From Symsagittifera roscoffensis (Eukaryota; Xenacoelomorpha; Acoela; Convolutidae), in NCBI RefSeq assembly GCF_963678635.1, contig NC_087065.1:33915679-33979678 (forward strand): 64,000 nucleotides of DNA, in the 5' to 3' direction. Numbering within the stretch: the first letter of the stretch is position 1; the number at the start of each line of letters is the position of its first letter. The position numbers were made by a program, and so were the translations under genes. The notes beneath the pieces were generated by a model that made no database searches, had not been told where the DNA came from, and saw only the letters and a program-made list of their open reading frames with translations. Positions 10,665 through 22,315 of the stretch are shown here, one piece after another.

Positions 10665-12589
10665 AGCGCGTAATCTGGGGTTGAGCTTCCCTAATTAGGA
10701 CAATTATCTCACGGTTTGTCAACAAAGTTCTAAGCAAAACAAACTAATTTAACGGCAAACACTGATTCACGCACAGTATTCCTCTCGTGCCGAATGTAAT
10801 CGCAGCGGAGCAAGCGCATGCTACATGCTAATGCCGTGTTTGAAGTTAACGTTCAGACTGTTTCATTATTTTGAGTCTGCTAAAAAAGTCTGATAAAAAA
10901 CCTAGCCTCCAAAATCAAGCAACCTGGTCAGGCTTTTCAAAAAACTTTTCCAGCAGCAAAAAATGTTAACCAGAATTAAGCCGAAAACGTAAAATTTGTC
11001 AAATAATAAACAAAATTTCATGTCTCTTGTAAACCTTTACCTAGACGAGAAAAGTTCTGTATAATGGCCTCAATGGAAAAATGAGCTTAAAATTTATCAG
11101 CTTGAAAATTTTATCAAAACGCTGGACAATGTTGTTTGCATTTGATTGACTTATTAACGGCTAATTAACCAATTAGATTGAACCACATTAGTTTCAGATC
11201 AAGTTGGAAATTACTGTCTATTTGGGCCGTTTATGAGTCATTTGCCTTTGAACCTACCAATATCAAATGTTGTCTTAGTAGTTGATATGGGTGTTAAGAA
11301 ATTAGACAATAAGTAAATTAAACGGATTCAATAAAACGGAACTTAGACGTTAAATTGGTTTTTCACAAAACTAGCGTTTTAGACGGATCGCAAAGGGCTA
11401 TCAAAACTTATTGCTTGAAACAAGTTTTCATAATTACAAAAATATGATCCCATTGCATATCAAAATATTTATCACAATTGATTTATAAAATGTTAATCTC
11501 AATATGACAACACAATTTTCAAATGCATAAATTATACAATTGCGGCATGTGAAAATTACGGAATGTGAAAATTAGGGCATTTGAAAAGTTGGTTTGCATT
11601 TAAGAAAACTCGAACGAAAGTTAATTGTAGTCAGTAAACAAATTTCAGACACGAACAATACAATTACGTCTAATTTCCCATATTTGTCATTTTGCAACGA
11701 CGTTTAATTTCATTTTCGTTGGTAACGTCTAATTTGCGTTTCGTCTAATTTCCTAGGCCTCAGTTAACACACTCTAGTTGTAATTAACAGTTAGCAATGA
11801 GTGAGATTTAGGGAAGCAAAAACAAAAACTTACAGCACAAAAAAGTTAAATAGTATACAGACTGAAACTGAACACAGGTACATTATTTGATTGTCAGTGA
11901 AAATATTCAATTATTTTCACTGTGAAAAAATAAACGATCAGACAATTTTTTGGGCACAAAACCCTGACGCATTTTGTCAGCAAACATCGTCCTACATTTT
12001 TTCCTTGTTTCACTCTGATTGAATTGATAAATGTATGATCTAAATGTTGATAGACAAATTAAAAATGAGCAAGAAAACGGCTAAAGATTCAGGAGCATTC
12101 AAATAGACAAATGAAATGTTGCATGTAATAACTTGAAATGTAACCAACTACAGACACCCACATTAACTTTGCATGCAAATTGAAAAATGTGATTCTTTTC
12201 TGTTATACGGCGCAAAATAGAAATTGTTAATTGAGCTTCTGTTTGTGTTGAAAACCCCGAGGTTTATCCCTGGTTTTAATTTCAACCAATCGGATTCGAG
12301 TAATATGATCAAATTTCAAAATTGCAAGAAAAAACTGTTTGGATCGTATTACAGAAAAGACCCCAAAAAGAAAAAATATATTGTATAAATTAAGAAAGTC
12401 AAAAAATGGCAAATTATACTGAACTAGCGCATGACTTGCAGCTACGGTGCTTCACATAGCTTGTTGAACGTAAAAAGAGCTTACAAAAAAATTACAAAAA
12501 AAAACTTTATTACAAACGTAAATTGGGCCCACAAATCGTGGTTTTCTATTTCATAAGGTGAACGATTTATTAAACCAATTTTCAGTTTT
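10665..12589. other. AT-rich stretch with weak inverted repeats
   Basis: GAAATTAGAC at about 11298 and its complement GTCTAATTTC at about 11670 and 11744, with nearby CGTCTAATTT/AATTAAACG motifs, hint at an old inverted-repeat element at 11280-11760. No ends or target duplication could be set. The rest holds nothing I recognise. Confidence 0.3.
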
Positions 12590-15500
12590 TTAAATCAAAT
12601 AGGCATATCTGCAAAACTACAGAGTTTTTACCAGATTTTTGAAACTTTCAAGCTAAAAAAATACCGAAAAACCGGCAGCAAACAACTCCACTTTTCAAAC
12701 TTTTCAAAACAGTTCAAAAATTTTTTTATCAATCAGATTTTTATTGACCATAGTTAAACCAAAAATGAAAAATTTCGATGCCAGATTTGCAACTCGTGAG
12801 TGTACCCAGATAGCACCCAAGCATAGCGTAGAATTTATTTAATGTTTTTAATTCTACGTTTTTTAGAAAAATTGAAGAAACCCAAAAAACCAAAAGGATT
12901 TGAGCAATTAGTCTGGGAAGCCAGATTATCAACTCTTAAGTGTACCATATAGCACATCCACATATAGTGACCAGATTTTAAAATTTGGTTACTATTTAAA
13001 TCTAAGTTTTTTGAATTTTTTTAAATAGAAATCATTAACAACACCATTTCTCGAAAATTAAAATAATATCAGCAGTTGAATTTGGAGGGCAAAATTGCAA
13101 CCTTATTATGTACTCTGAGAGCTCTCACTAAAAGGTTTAAAAATTCAAGTTCAGTTAGTACGTAATAAATCTAAATTTTTTGAGAAAAAACTTTAAAATT
13201 AATATGCAACGCCATTTCTCAAAAACCAATAGCAAATAAGTTTGGATGGCAACCTTATAAAGTATTTGGAGAGCTCCCCACTATAAAAATGAGAATTTCA
13301 AGTTCTGTTAAAATAATTTTAATCTAAACTTATAAAAAATAAAAAATCATTTAAAACGCCATATCCCGGATACCAAAAGAAACTGAGCAAATATTTGCCC
13401 AGATTTGCAGCTCATGATAAACACCTGATAGCACCCCACCATAAAAAAGAAAAATTCTGCCAGGTTTTAATATTCAGTATTTTGAGAAAAATAAATGAAA
13501 TTAACAAAAAAAGCCATATCTCGAATATCACCAGAATTTGAGCAGCTATATTTAGAGGCCAGATTTCGATCTTCTGAGTGTATTCTGATAAACTCACTGC
13601 ACCATAGGGCTGAGAATTTAAGTTCTGCTGAAAGTTTCTAAATCTAGGTTATTTGAAAAATTGAAAATTCATAAAATGGTCATATCTCAAAAAGCACAAG
13701 AAATTGAGCAGTAACATCTAGAGGCCGGATTTACAAATGCTGAGAGTACACTGACAACATTTCACCTTACATTTTGAAGTTTCTCCTTCTGATATCAAAA
13801 CTGAGACAAAAAGCTTTAAAATGTTTATTTTGCAAAGAAAAAAAATTCTGTAAACTTAAAGCATTAATTCGAGAATTTTGTTTTTCGAATTTTTGAGAAC
13901 CCCCTTGCTTCAAATTTTTGAGAACTCATAAAAACACCAAATATATTGAAAACAAGATCTGCAATTCTTTGAGTATACTCTCACAGCACCCATTAACAGA
14001 GTTCAAACTTTGTTTTGATCTCTTTGAAAATTTTTAAATTGACATACAAAACTTCACATCCTGAAAACTAAAAGTATTTGAGACGTCGCATTCGGACGCA
14101 AAATTTGTAACTCCTGAGAGAATTCTCACAGTACCCAACTACACGGTTAGGAATAACAAAATTTAAATTTAAAATTCGAAAAAAAAAAATGAAATCCATA
14201 AAAACGTCGCATATCGAGATTTACAAATTTGAGCACTCATATGCAGAGGCGAGATTGGCAACCACCTCTAGTGATCCGACAGCCCTAGCTAAAGGGTTGG
14301 ATATTTAAAAACTTTAAAAAAAATAAATTTATGAAAGTTTTCTAAACGTTTTTTGAATAAATTTTGAAAAAATCGCTGAAAATGTTTTTATCTCGAACAC
14401 TACAAAAAATTCAGCTGTCAAATTTGGGAGCAAGATTCGCAACCACTGAAAATAATCTGACAGCTCCCCATTACAAGGAAGGGAAAATTTTCAAAATTAA
14501 AAAAAAACAGAAAATTTAACTTTGCTGAAAGACTTTTGAAAAAATCACAAAAAACACCATATTTCAAAAACTACAAGGATTTGAGCAGTCATATTTGGAG
14601 GCAAGATTCGCAATACTCCCTACTACAGGGTTAGGAATTTCAAATTTTGGAGAAAAGTTAATTTGTTTTGTGAAATTTTTTTTACAAAATCACAAAAAAC
14701 GTCATATCTCGCAAACTACAAAGATTTGAGCAGTCATTTTTGGATGCAAAATTCGTAATCCCTGAGAGTACCCGGACGGCACCCCAACTACAATGTTAGG
14801 AATTTGAATTTTTGAGGAAAAAAAATTTGGAAAATTAATAATTTACGCCTTATGATTTTTTTGAAAAAAAATTACGAACATCATAACTCGAAATTCCAGG
14901 GATTTGAGCAGTCATATTTGAAGGCAAGACTTAGAAATTTCAAGTGTTTAAAAGTAATAATATTTTAGTTTTCTGATTTTTTTTTAAATTACAAAAGATG
15001 TCATATCTCGAAAACTACATGGATTTGAGCAGTCATATTTGGAGGCAAGAATTGCAACCCCTGAGAGTACCCTGACAGCACCCAATTACAGGGTTAGAAA
15101 TTTTTCAATTTTTGAAGAAAAAAATAATTCAAATTTTGTGATTTTTTTTAAAAACCACAAAAAACGTCATATCTGGCAAACTACAAGGATATGAGCAGTC
15201 ATGTTTGGATGCAAGAGTACTCTGACAGCACCCAACTACAGGTTTAGGAATTTCAATTTTTGAGAAAAATAAATTAATTTTGAAGCTCTATGAGTTTTTG
15301 AAAGAAAAAAAATCAGAAATGTCATAATTCGAAATACACGGATTTGAGCAGTCATATTTGAAGGCAAGATTAGCAATCCCTGAGAATACACTGGCAGCAC
15401 CCAGCTAGACATAGGAATTTCAAGTGTTTAAAAGTGATAATTTTTTAGTTTTCTGAATTTTTTTTATATCACACAAGATGCCATATCTCGAAAACTACAT

Positions 15501-16735
15501 GGATTGGAGGAGTCATATTTGGGGGCAAGATTAGAAATCCCTGAGAATTCACTGGCAGCACCAAGCTAGACTTAGGAATTTCAAGTGTTCAAAAGTAATA
15601 ATAATTTAGTTTTCCGAATTTTTTTTAACTCACACAAAATGTCTTATCTCGTAAACTGCATGTAGTTGAGCAGTCATATTTGGAGGCAAGAATTGCTACC
15701 CTTGGGAGTACCCTGGCAGCACCCAACTACAAGGTAAGGAATATCAATTTTTGAGAAAAAAAATGGTTTTGAAAAATTAATAAATTAAGCTTTATGATTT
15801 TTTTTGAAAAAATAATCACAAACGATATATCTCGAAGATACATGGAGTTGAGCAGTCATATTTGGAGGCAAGATTGGCAATCCCTGAGAGTACCATGGCA
15901 GCACCCAACTACAAGATAAGGAATTTCAATTTTTGAGAAAAAAAATGGTTTTGAAAAAATAATAAATTAAGCTTTGATTTTTTTTGAAAAAATAATCTCA
16001 AACGACATATCTCGAAGATACATGGAGTTGAACAGTCATATTTGGAGGCAAGATTGGCAATCCCTGAGGATACACTGGCAGCACCCAGTTAGACTTAGGA
16101 ATTTCGTGTTTAAAAGTAATAATAATTTAGTTTTCTGATTTTTTTTGAATCACACAAGACGTCATATCTCGAAAACTACATGGATTTGAGCAGTCATATT
16201 TGGAGGCAAGATTAGCAGTCCTTGAGAATACACTGGCAGCACCCAGCTAGACTTAGAAATTTCAAGTGTTTAAAAGTAATAATATTTTAGTTTTCTGAAT
16301 TTTTTAAAATCACACAAGATGTCATATCTCGAAAATTACATGGATTTGAGCAGCCATATTTGGAGGCAAGAATTGCAACCCCTGAGACTACACTGACAGC
16401 ACCCATTTACAGAGTTAGGAATTTCGATTTCAAAAAAAAATGAAATTTTGTGTTTTTTTTAAATCACAAAAACGTCATATCTCGCAAAATACACAGATTC
16501 GAGCACTCATAGTAGGCGGCAAGATTTGGAATCCTTGCGAGTATTTTTACAGCCTTCAACTAAAAGGCTGAGAATTTTCCTTTTTTTCAAATTGAGTTTT
16601 TCGAAAGTTTTGAAAAATCACAAAAATCGTCGTTTCTCGTACACTAAAAAGATTTGGGCATTCATAATTGGAGACCATACTCGCAACCCTGGGGCAACTC
16701 TGACAGCAGCCCACTATCGTGTTGCTAACTTTTAA
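12590..16735. repeat. Divergent satellite, unit about 155-180 bp (array 1)
   Basis: Units recur with the order CATATCTCGAAAACTAC, GGATTTGAGCAGTCATATTT, GGAGGCAAGATT, CCTGAGAGTACCCTGACAGC, ACCCAACTACAGGGTTAGGA, then an A/T tract. Clear unit starts include about 15000, 15163, 15318, 15480, 15640, 15825, 16000, 16158, 16318 and 16472, giving a spacing of about 155-180 bp. Units are most alike in 14.9-16.5 kb and degrade toward 12.6 kb, as expected for turnover focused in the array core. No coding frame is conserved between units. Confidence 0.85.
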
Positions 16736-17040
16736 CTCGGTGGAACAAACACTATATTCAGACTGGAAAAACGAAAACAAAAATTCTTAAGGATTGCAAT
16801 ATACGATATAGCTTAACCACGCATTGATACGTTATGCAGTTTTTTTTTTGCAAAAAAACGCGAAAACATGGCAAGATACGCGTCACACGCATTAAATATA
16901 GTATGAATAGTTAGATATGGTTAGAAACGTAGACGACCTTGGAAAATTAACACGTTGAATTTAATGAAACATATCAAACGATGCAATATTTTGCAAATCT
17001 TTGAAGCATGTTAACACAGGGAGTTCTTAAATGTGTTCCG
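16736..17040. repeat. Satellite tail block, copy 1
   Basis: The array is followed by a non-tandem block carrying TTGCAATATACGATATAGCTTAACCA (two adjacent motifs), then ATGGTTAGAAACGTAGACGA and CCTTGGAAAATTAACACGTT. The first part recurs after the satellite at 50.95 kb and the second part at 18.6 kb, each time directly after satellite units. The tail is therefore part of the same repeated entity. Confidence 0.65.
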
Positions 17041-18480
17041 AAAAATTAAAATGATTCGAGCAATTAAATTTGGAGGGAAGAATTGGCACTCTAGAGTGCA
17101 CCCTAGAGCTTCGCAATTAGTTTTTCAAGTTCTGTTAGTAATTACAAAATCTAACGTTTCGGAATTTGTTTTTAAAAAAAAACATTAATCGAAAACCAAA
17201 TTAATTTGAGCAGTTATTTTTCTCATAACATCCAACCAAATCGGTGACAACTTCAAAGTTTGTTTTGTGTTTTTATCTAATTTTTTGAATTGAAAAAAAA
17301 AAACAAAAAAAAACGCCATATCTCAAAAACCAAAAGGATTTGAGCAGTTACATCTTGAAGGCAGATTTGCAACTCCTGGGTGTACCGTGATAGCACCCCA
17401 CCACAGAGTTGAGATTTTCCACTTTTGTTAGTAATAACATCTAGATTTTAAAAAATATATATAAGTTCAAAAATAATAAAAAACGCCAATTCTCGAAAAC
17501 TGAAACAATTTGAGCAGTTGAGTTCGGAGCGCAAAATGAAGGACAGCAATGTAAATAAACACAAAAAAACATATCCCGAAAACCCAATTGTTTGAGCAGT
17601 TAGATCTGGAAGCACAATTACAACTCCTGAGTGCAACTTGATAGCACCCCACCACAGGGTTCAGATTTTTCTGTTCGGTTAGTATTCAAATCCAAGTTTT
17701 TTGAAAACAAAATTTATACTAGTCATAAGCACCAGCATTTTTCAAAACTAAAAGGCTTGAGTAAGTGAATTTGGAAGACAAAAATGCAACCCTATAGAGT
17801 ACCTTGAGAGCTCCATGAGCTATGAGCTTGAATTTTTCAAGTTCTGTTAGTAATAAATAAGTCTAAATTTTTGGAACAAAATATGTAAAAATCATAAACA
17901 ACGCCATTGCTCAAAAACTAAAATGATTTGAGAAAATAAATTTAAAGGGCGTAATTCCAACCTTATAGTGGATTTTGTGAGCTCCCTATTATAGAGTTGA
18001 GATTTTCAAATTCTGTAAGTAATCAATAAATCTAAATTTTTTGGAGAAAATTTCAAAACTCATTAACTTTTACTCTTGAAAACCAAAATGATTTGAGCAG
18101 TTAAGTTTGAAGGGCAGAATTTGAGTTGCTCAGTTGTGAGGCCAGATTTATATTTCCTGAGTTACCCTAATAGCGCCCCATCATAGGGTTGAGTTTTTTA
18201 AGTTAAGTTAGTATTTAAAACCAAGTTTTTCGAAAATTTTTTTAAACTAAAACCATGATTAACGCTTTTTCTCGAAAACCAAAATTATTTGAGCTGCTAT
18301 AATAGGAGGCCAGATTTAGATATGAGTGTACGCTGACAAGCACCTTAAGGAATAGGGTTGAGAAATTTAAGTTTTACTGAAAGTTTTCAATATGGCGTTG
18401 TTTATAAGGTCATCTCGGAGAGCGAAAGAATTTGAGCAAAAAAATCAGGAGTGTACACTGACAAGATCTCACCTTACGTT
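17041..18480. repeat. Divergent satellite (array 2)
   Basis: The same unit type resumes, with motifs such as AACCAAAAGGATTTGAGCAG, GCAGATTTGCAACTCCTG and TGATAGCACCCCACCACAG. Copies are more diverged than in array 1 and resemble its left part (12.6-13.7 kb). Confidence 0.75.
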
Positions 18481-18722
18481 TTAGAAACTCAATTTATTCA
18501 TATGAACACCGTAACGAGAAGCTTCTTTGGAATTATTTACATTGCGAAAGAAGAAAAAAAATCTGTACTTTTAAACCATTCATGCTTCAGCAGATATATG
18601 GTTAGAATCGTCGACGACCTTGGAAATATAAAACGTTGAATTCAATGAAACATTATATCAAAAGTTGCAATATTTTGGAAAATTATAAACCATGTCAACT
18701 AAGAGAATTCTTAACATGTGCC
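18481..18722. repeat. Satellite tail block, copy 2
   Basis: ATGGTTAGAATCGTCGACGA followed by CCTTGGAAATATAAAACGTT and TTGAATTCAATGAAACAT matches the second half of the tail block at 16.9-17.03 kb, including the following AGTTCTTAA/AATTCTTAA segment. Confidence 0.6.
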
Positions 18723-18779
18723 AAATGAAACGCGTATCTTTTAATGCATACATAGATAGATAGATAGAATTGAAACTTT

Positions 18780-20050
18780 CTTAAAATGGAGTTTTATGTT
18801 TGTACTGTTGATCGAAAAAATAGCGTTTTATACTTCAACTGATGAATCAAAACAGCCAAGAAAAACTGTACGACCCTAAAAGATCTTTGAATTTCAAGAA
18901 GATTTTATGTTTGGTGTTTTTTTGATTTATAACTTAATTAAAGAAAACTGGATCAATAGGTTAAGTTTTATTACGCTGGGAAATTTATAAAGTAATTTCC
19001 ACCTTTGAACCTAGAAGTCGTTCACGTTTTTTTTACGCCATTTCAACGTTGGTATTTGGGGAGGGCTATTTACGTAGCTTTCAGGTGAATTTCAATTGAA
19101 TTCAAAAAGTGCATATTTACCTAAATGCATTCATAATTTCATTAATATGTATGAATGCACATCTGTATTTACTAGAGCATTTTACGACTTTTTCCTCAAA
19201 AAAAAAGTAGAAAAAAAATATCAAGACCTGTATTACTCTTAACATGTATCAAATGTGTTAACTCATTACAAATTAAATGTCAAAGCACTTAGTATTATAG
19301 TGCCAACGCAGCCTCATTATTCATAAGTGACGCCAAAAATAGCACTTTAAGTAGCACAAAAACAACACTTTCAAAAAAGCCGCCTAAAGTAGAACTTCCA
19401 TTTTTGACTAAGGTTTGAAAAGTTGCATCGTATTATCACACTACGCTCCGCTTCTATATCGTATCGCAATTTTGAATGTTTCAAAACACTACCAACTTCC
19501 GAAGGACAAAATTTTTAAATAGACTAATTGATTTATCTTAAAAGGAACTAAGAACATTCTAGACGATTAAATATTTTGAAGCTTTTCATCGCTTCAGAGG
19601 CCAATTACGATCAAATTGCGTAGGATATCGAACTTTAGATTAGCCAGGTCTTTGTTGCATTTCAACGAATAGATCTACCACAGCTTCTTCATTAAATGGA
19701 TGTTTTCCTGAAGAGTAAGGGCTTTAGATAAACATAATCAACTGGAAAAGAGTCAATGAACGCAAGTAAACAGAAAAATACTGGCTATTTTTTTTGAAAC
19801 AACCTCAACTTTCGAAGTTACAAAAAATAGACGCCCTTGAAGCTCTTTGACTTTCCAGAACAAGTAGAGGTCGATACTTGTATGATTAAATTAACCCATT
19901 TGAGAAAATTGGATCAATAGGTACTTTTATTTATTTCGCTGGGAAATCTCGAAATTAAATTCCAATTTCGAAACTAGAAGTCGATAACGTTTTTTGTGAC
20001 CATTACACTTTTGCTGTTCGATAGTGGAGTTAGCCTTCCTTTTAACAAAG
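18780..20050. repeat. Diverged direct duplication downstream of the ligase gene
   Basis: Segment 18830-19070 resembles 19795-20045: both contain a GACCCTAAAAGATCTTTGA / GCCCTTGAAGCTCTTTGA motif, then CTGGATCAATAGG / TTGGATCAATAGG, GCTGGGAAATTT / GCTGGGAAATCT, and CTAGAAGTCG(T/A)T(C/A)ACGTTTTTT. Spacing is about 955 bp. A further motif (CATAATTTCATTAATATG, 19129) also occurs in the duplicated block near 24729 and 30551. No gene is seen in the interval. Confidence 0.6.
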
Positions 20051-20415
20051 GAAATGAATTGAACTTAAAGAGAAATCATAAGTGACGCCGCTAAAAGTTA
20101 AATTTGAATCTGAACAAATTTAAGACTTTTCCTGAAAAAAAAATGAAAAACAAAATCAACGCGACCTATTTAAGAGTCTGAACAACGTTCATCGACTCTT
20201 AATAGAAAAATGGACGAATAATATGCACGAAGAATATATTTTCTTATCTTTCTCTGCCGCAAAAAGATCCGATTATTTTCGAAAGATATGATTTAAAGTG
20301 ATAGAACTTTGATAGTTATTAGCAAATAATCAATCTGTATATGCAATTTTCATGAGTTTCGAATTTAAATGAGTTTCGAATAACCAATCGAGAATGATTT
20401 GAAATATATTTCCAT

Positions 20416-20917
20416 TCAATCTGAGTGTTGGCTACAAGTTTTGCTCAGTGAATAATGACTAGTGGCTTTGTCCACTTTTGACAGATTATCCCCACACTGG
20501 AAGCAGAAATGACCCTTGCAGAACCAACACTTGACCAAGTTGAGTCTACCCATTTTTGGATTCTTATTTCTACACCGTGGACATTGTTTCTGTCTCACTA
20601 GCTGATTCTGTAAGCGATGTAGCCTTCGTGAAATTGAACTTCCTTCCGTGGACCACTCGCAGGTTGAGTGAAACTAAATGTTTGGCATCCTCTTCCAAAA
20701 TGATCGTAGCCAGATATTTTGACACCACATAGCCAGCAGAAAATTGTTCCACATCTGCAGGTCATTTTATTGCAGCCTGCAGATTTTTCAATTTTTATCC
20801 TGCAGCCAGGACATGTCTTGATTGGCTTTCTCCCATTGTGCTCCACACCTACTTGTCGTTCTTGAAATCGTCTGTACATTTCCTCCCTGGCTGCCCGCAA
20901 ATCCTGCTGCTTTGGCC
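20416..20917 (-). CDS. RNF14-like RBR E3 ligase, last exon (RING2 and C-terminal zinc domain)
   Basis: This exon carries the catalytic end of an RBR ubiquitin ligase, which passes ubiquitin through a RING2 cysteine to substrate. A pyrimidine-rich acceptor ending TTAAG precedes 20917, and the phase fits the IBR exon donor. After a charged helix (REEMYRRFQERQ) comes RING2: CPGC, then GCNKMTC, CGTIFC and WLC; the Cys of GCNKMTC is the expected active-site residue. A second C2/C2-type zinc module follows (CPRCRNKN..CWFCKGHFCFQCG..H..C..H), as in many non-vertebrate RNF14-type proteins. The two parts are in different frames: the RING2 frame meets TAG shortly after 20630, and the zinc module is read in the frame shifted by two. 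Either a very short intron, a sequence error or a real frameshift lies at about 20630-20700. The stop is TGA at 20416-20418. No clear AATAAA follows. Confidence 0.8.
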
Positions 20918-21370
20918 CTTAAGCAAGAAGACAAACAACACTCGCTTCGAAAACATGAACTATTAACTATGTAATCATTACAGATTGAAACAGCTTTGCA
21001 TACACAATCGGGCAATAATCAAATCAAACAAGAAGAGCCGGTTGATGTGGAAGAAGCACAAAGATCTGGCTTCTTTAAAAAAACAAAAAAACCTTCAATA
21101 TATATATATAGTCTCAAATTTAGGCCGTTTTTTGTGTTGTATGACAAGAAAAACCAAAAACTCAATGTTAGTAAGTAAAATATTACCGACTAAATTTGTT
21201 GTCAAAAATGGCAAAAAAAATGGAAAAAAAACATCGAAAGAATTGTCTAAATTAAAAAATATATTTAAAATTTTTTTGTACCAAGGAAGATCTATAAGAA
21301 GCTTCGAAAATTTGTTTTTCTTGACTAAACTAGCTCGAAATAAGACTAAAAAGCAAAATTTTTGAACCAA
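20918..21370 (-). other. Intron of the ligase gene next to the last exon
   Basis: AT-rich intronic DNA between the last-exon acceptor and the duplicated block. Open frames on both strands at 20985-21379 are mostly Lys/Asn/Phe low-complexity translations of A/T-rich DNA. The acceptor side holds a good pyrimidine tract. Confidence 0.6.
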
Positions 21371-22240
21371 TTTTCCCAAAACTGAAAAAATTTATGTCGT
21401 TCAAATCACGACCCATATATTCTGATGATTAATTGTGGTACCTGATTTTGGGTGCATACATATGAAAAACACATACGAAGACAAATTCCTTCCCACATTC
21501 AGTGGTCGGAACAAAAAAAGCTGTTTCAGCTGATGAAATTGCAACAGAGCTTCTAATCACTTACTACACAAGGAAACCATAGCCAACAGAAGATTGGAAA
21601 AGAATACAAAGAGGCATATCAGAGCTTTGTACCACTTGCGACACAAAAAAAGCCTCTAGGTCAAAAATAGAATCAAAAACGTTGAAAAAATAAGTCTATC
21701 CAAAATTAATAAAGCTAGTTTTGAAACAAAACGAGCCAAGACAATACAAAGTAAAATTGGCATCAAAGAATTTACCAAGCGATAAAAAAGCCGAAAATAC
21801 CGTAGCAGAAACCGTTCAAGCCGAAAAAATTTAAAAGACTTAAAAAAAATATTAAGTTCTCCTCACCCTCAAAACACACAAACATACACACACTTAAACT
21901 TTTTCGCATCAACATGGGGCCACTCAACAGACATTAAATAGGTCGAAATCCACAAAAACCGAAAAAATATTCAAATATGACTCTAATACAATAATTATTA
22001 AGTCCCCCTCCCCATCAAAACAAACACACACATGAACACAAGTTTTTTTTCGCTCGTCGAACGACGCAACACGAGGCCTCTAAATCCATATGATTTCGGC
22101 CGAAACCGTTTAGGCCAAAAAAAAAGAAAAATGATATTTTGACAAATCGACTTGGTGAAAACACAACATTAAAATCAAACTTCGAATCGTAGATATTTGA
22201 AAAGCTAACATGCACAAAATATGTCGGGTGCAGAAAAATT

Positions 22241-22315
22241 ATTGCTAACACAGGCTTCCAGCAAACCTCCAGCCAACATATTGCTAACAGAGGCTTCCAG
22301 CCAACATGCAGTTGG
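22241..22315. repeat. Short internal tandem repeat in copy A
   Basis: TTGCTAACA(C/G)AGGCTTCCAGC occurs twice, at about 22250 and 22279, each followed by a CCAACAT motif. The same structure is kept in copy B near 27990-28055. A 7-bp stem, GCGAAGC-CGA-GCTTCGC, lies at 22378-22394 and recurs, in diverged form, near 25860. Confidence 0.7.

Noticed and set aside
12590-18480. Regularly spaced repeats as a CRISPR array
   Set aside because: Unit and spacer are not separable, units are about 160 bp and diverged, and the context is eukaryotic.
18752-18770. GATA microsatellite near 18.76 kb as part of the large GATA array
   Set aside because: Only four perfect units, with no higher-order structure; common by chance in AT-rich DNA.
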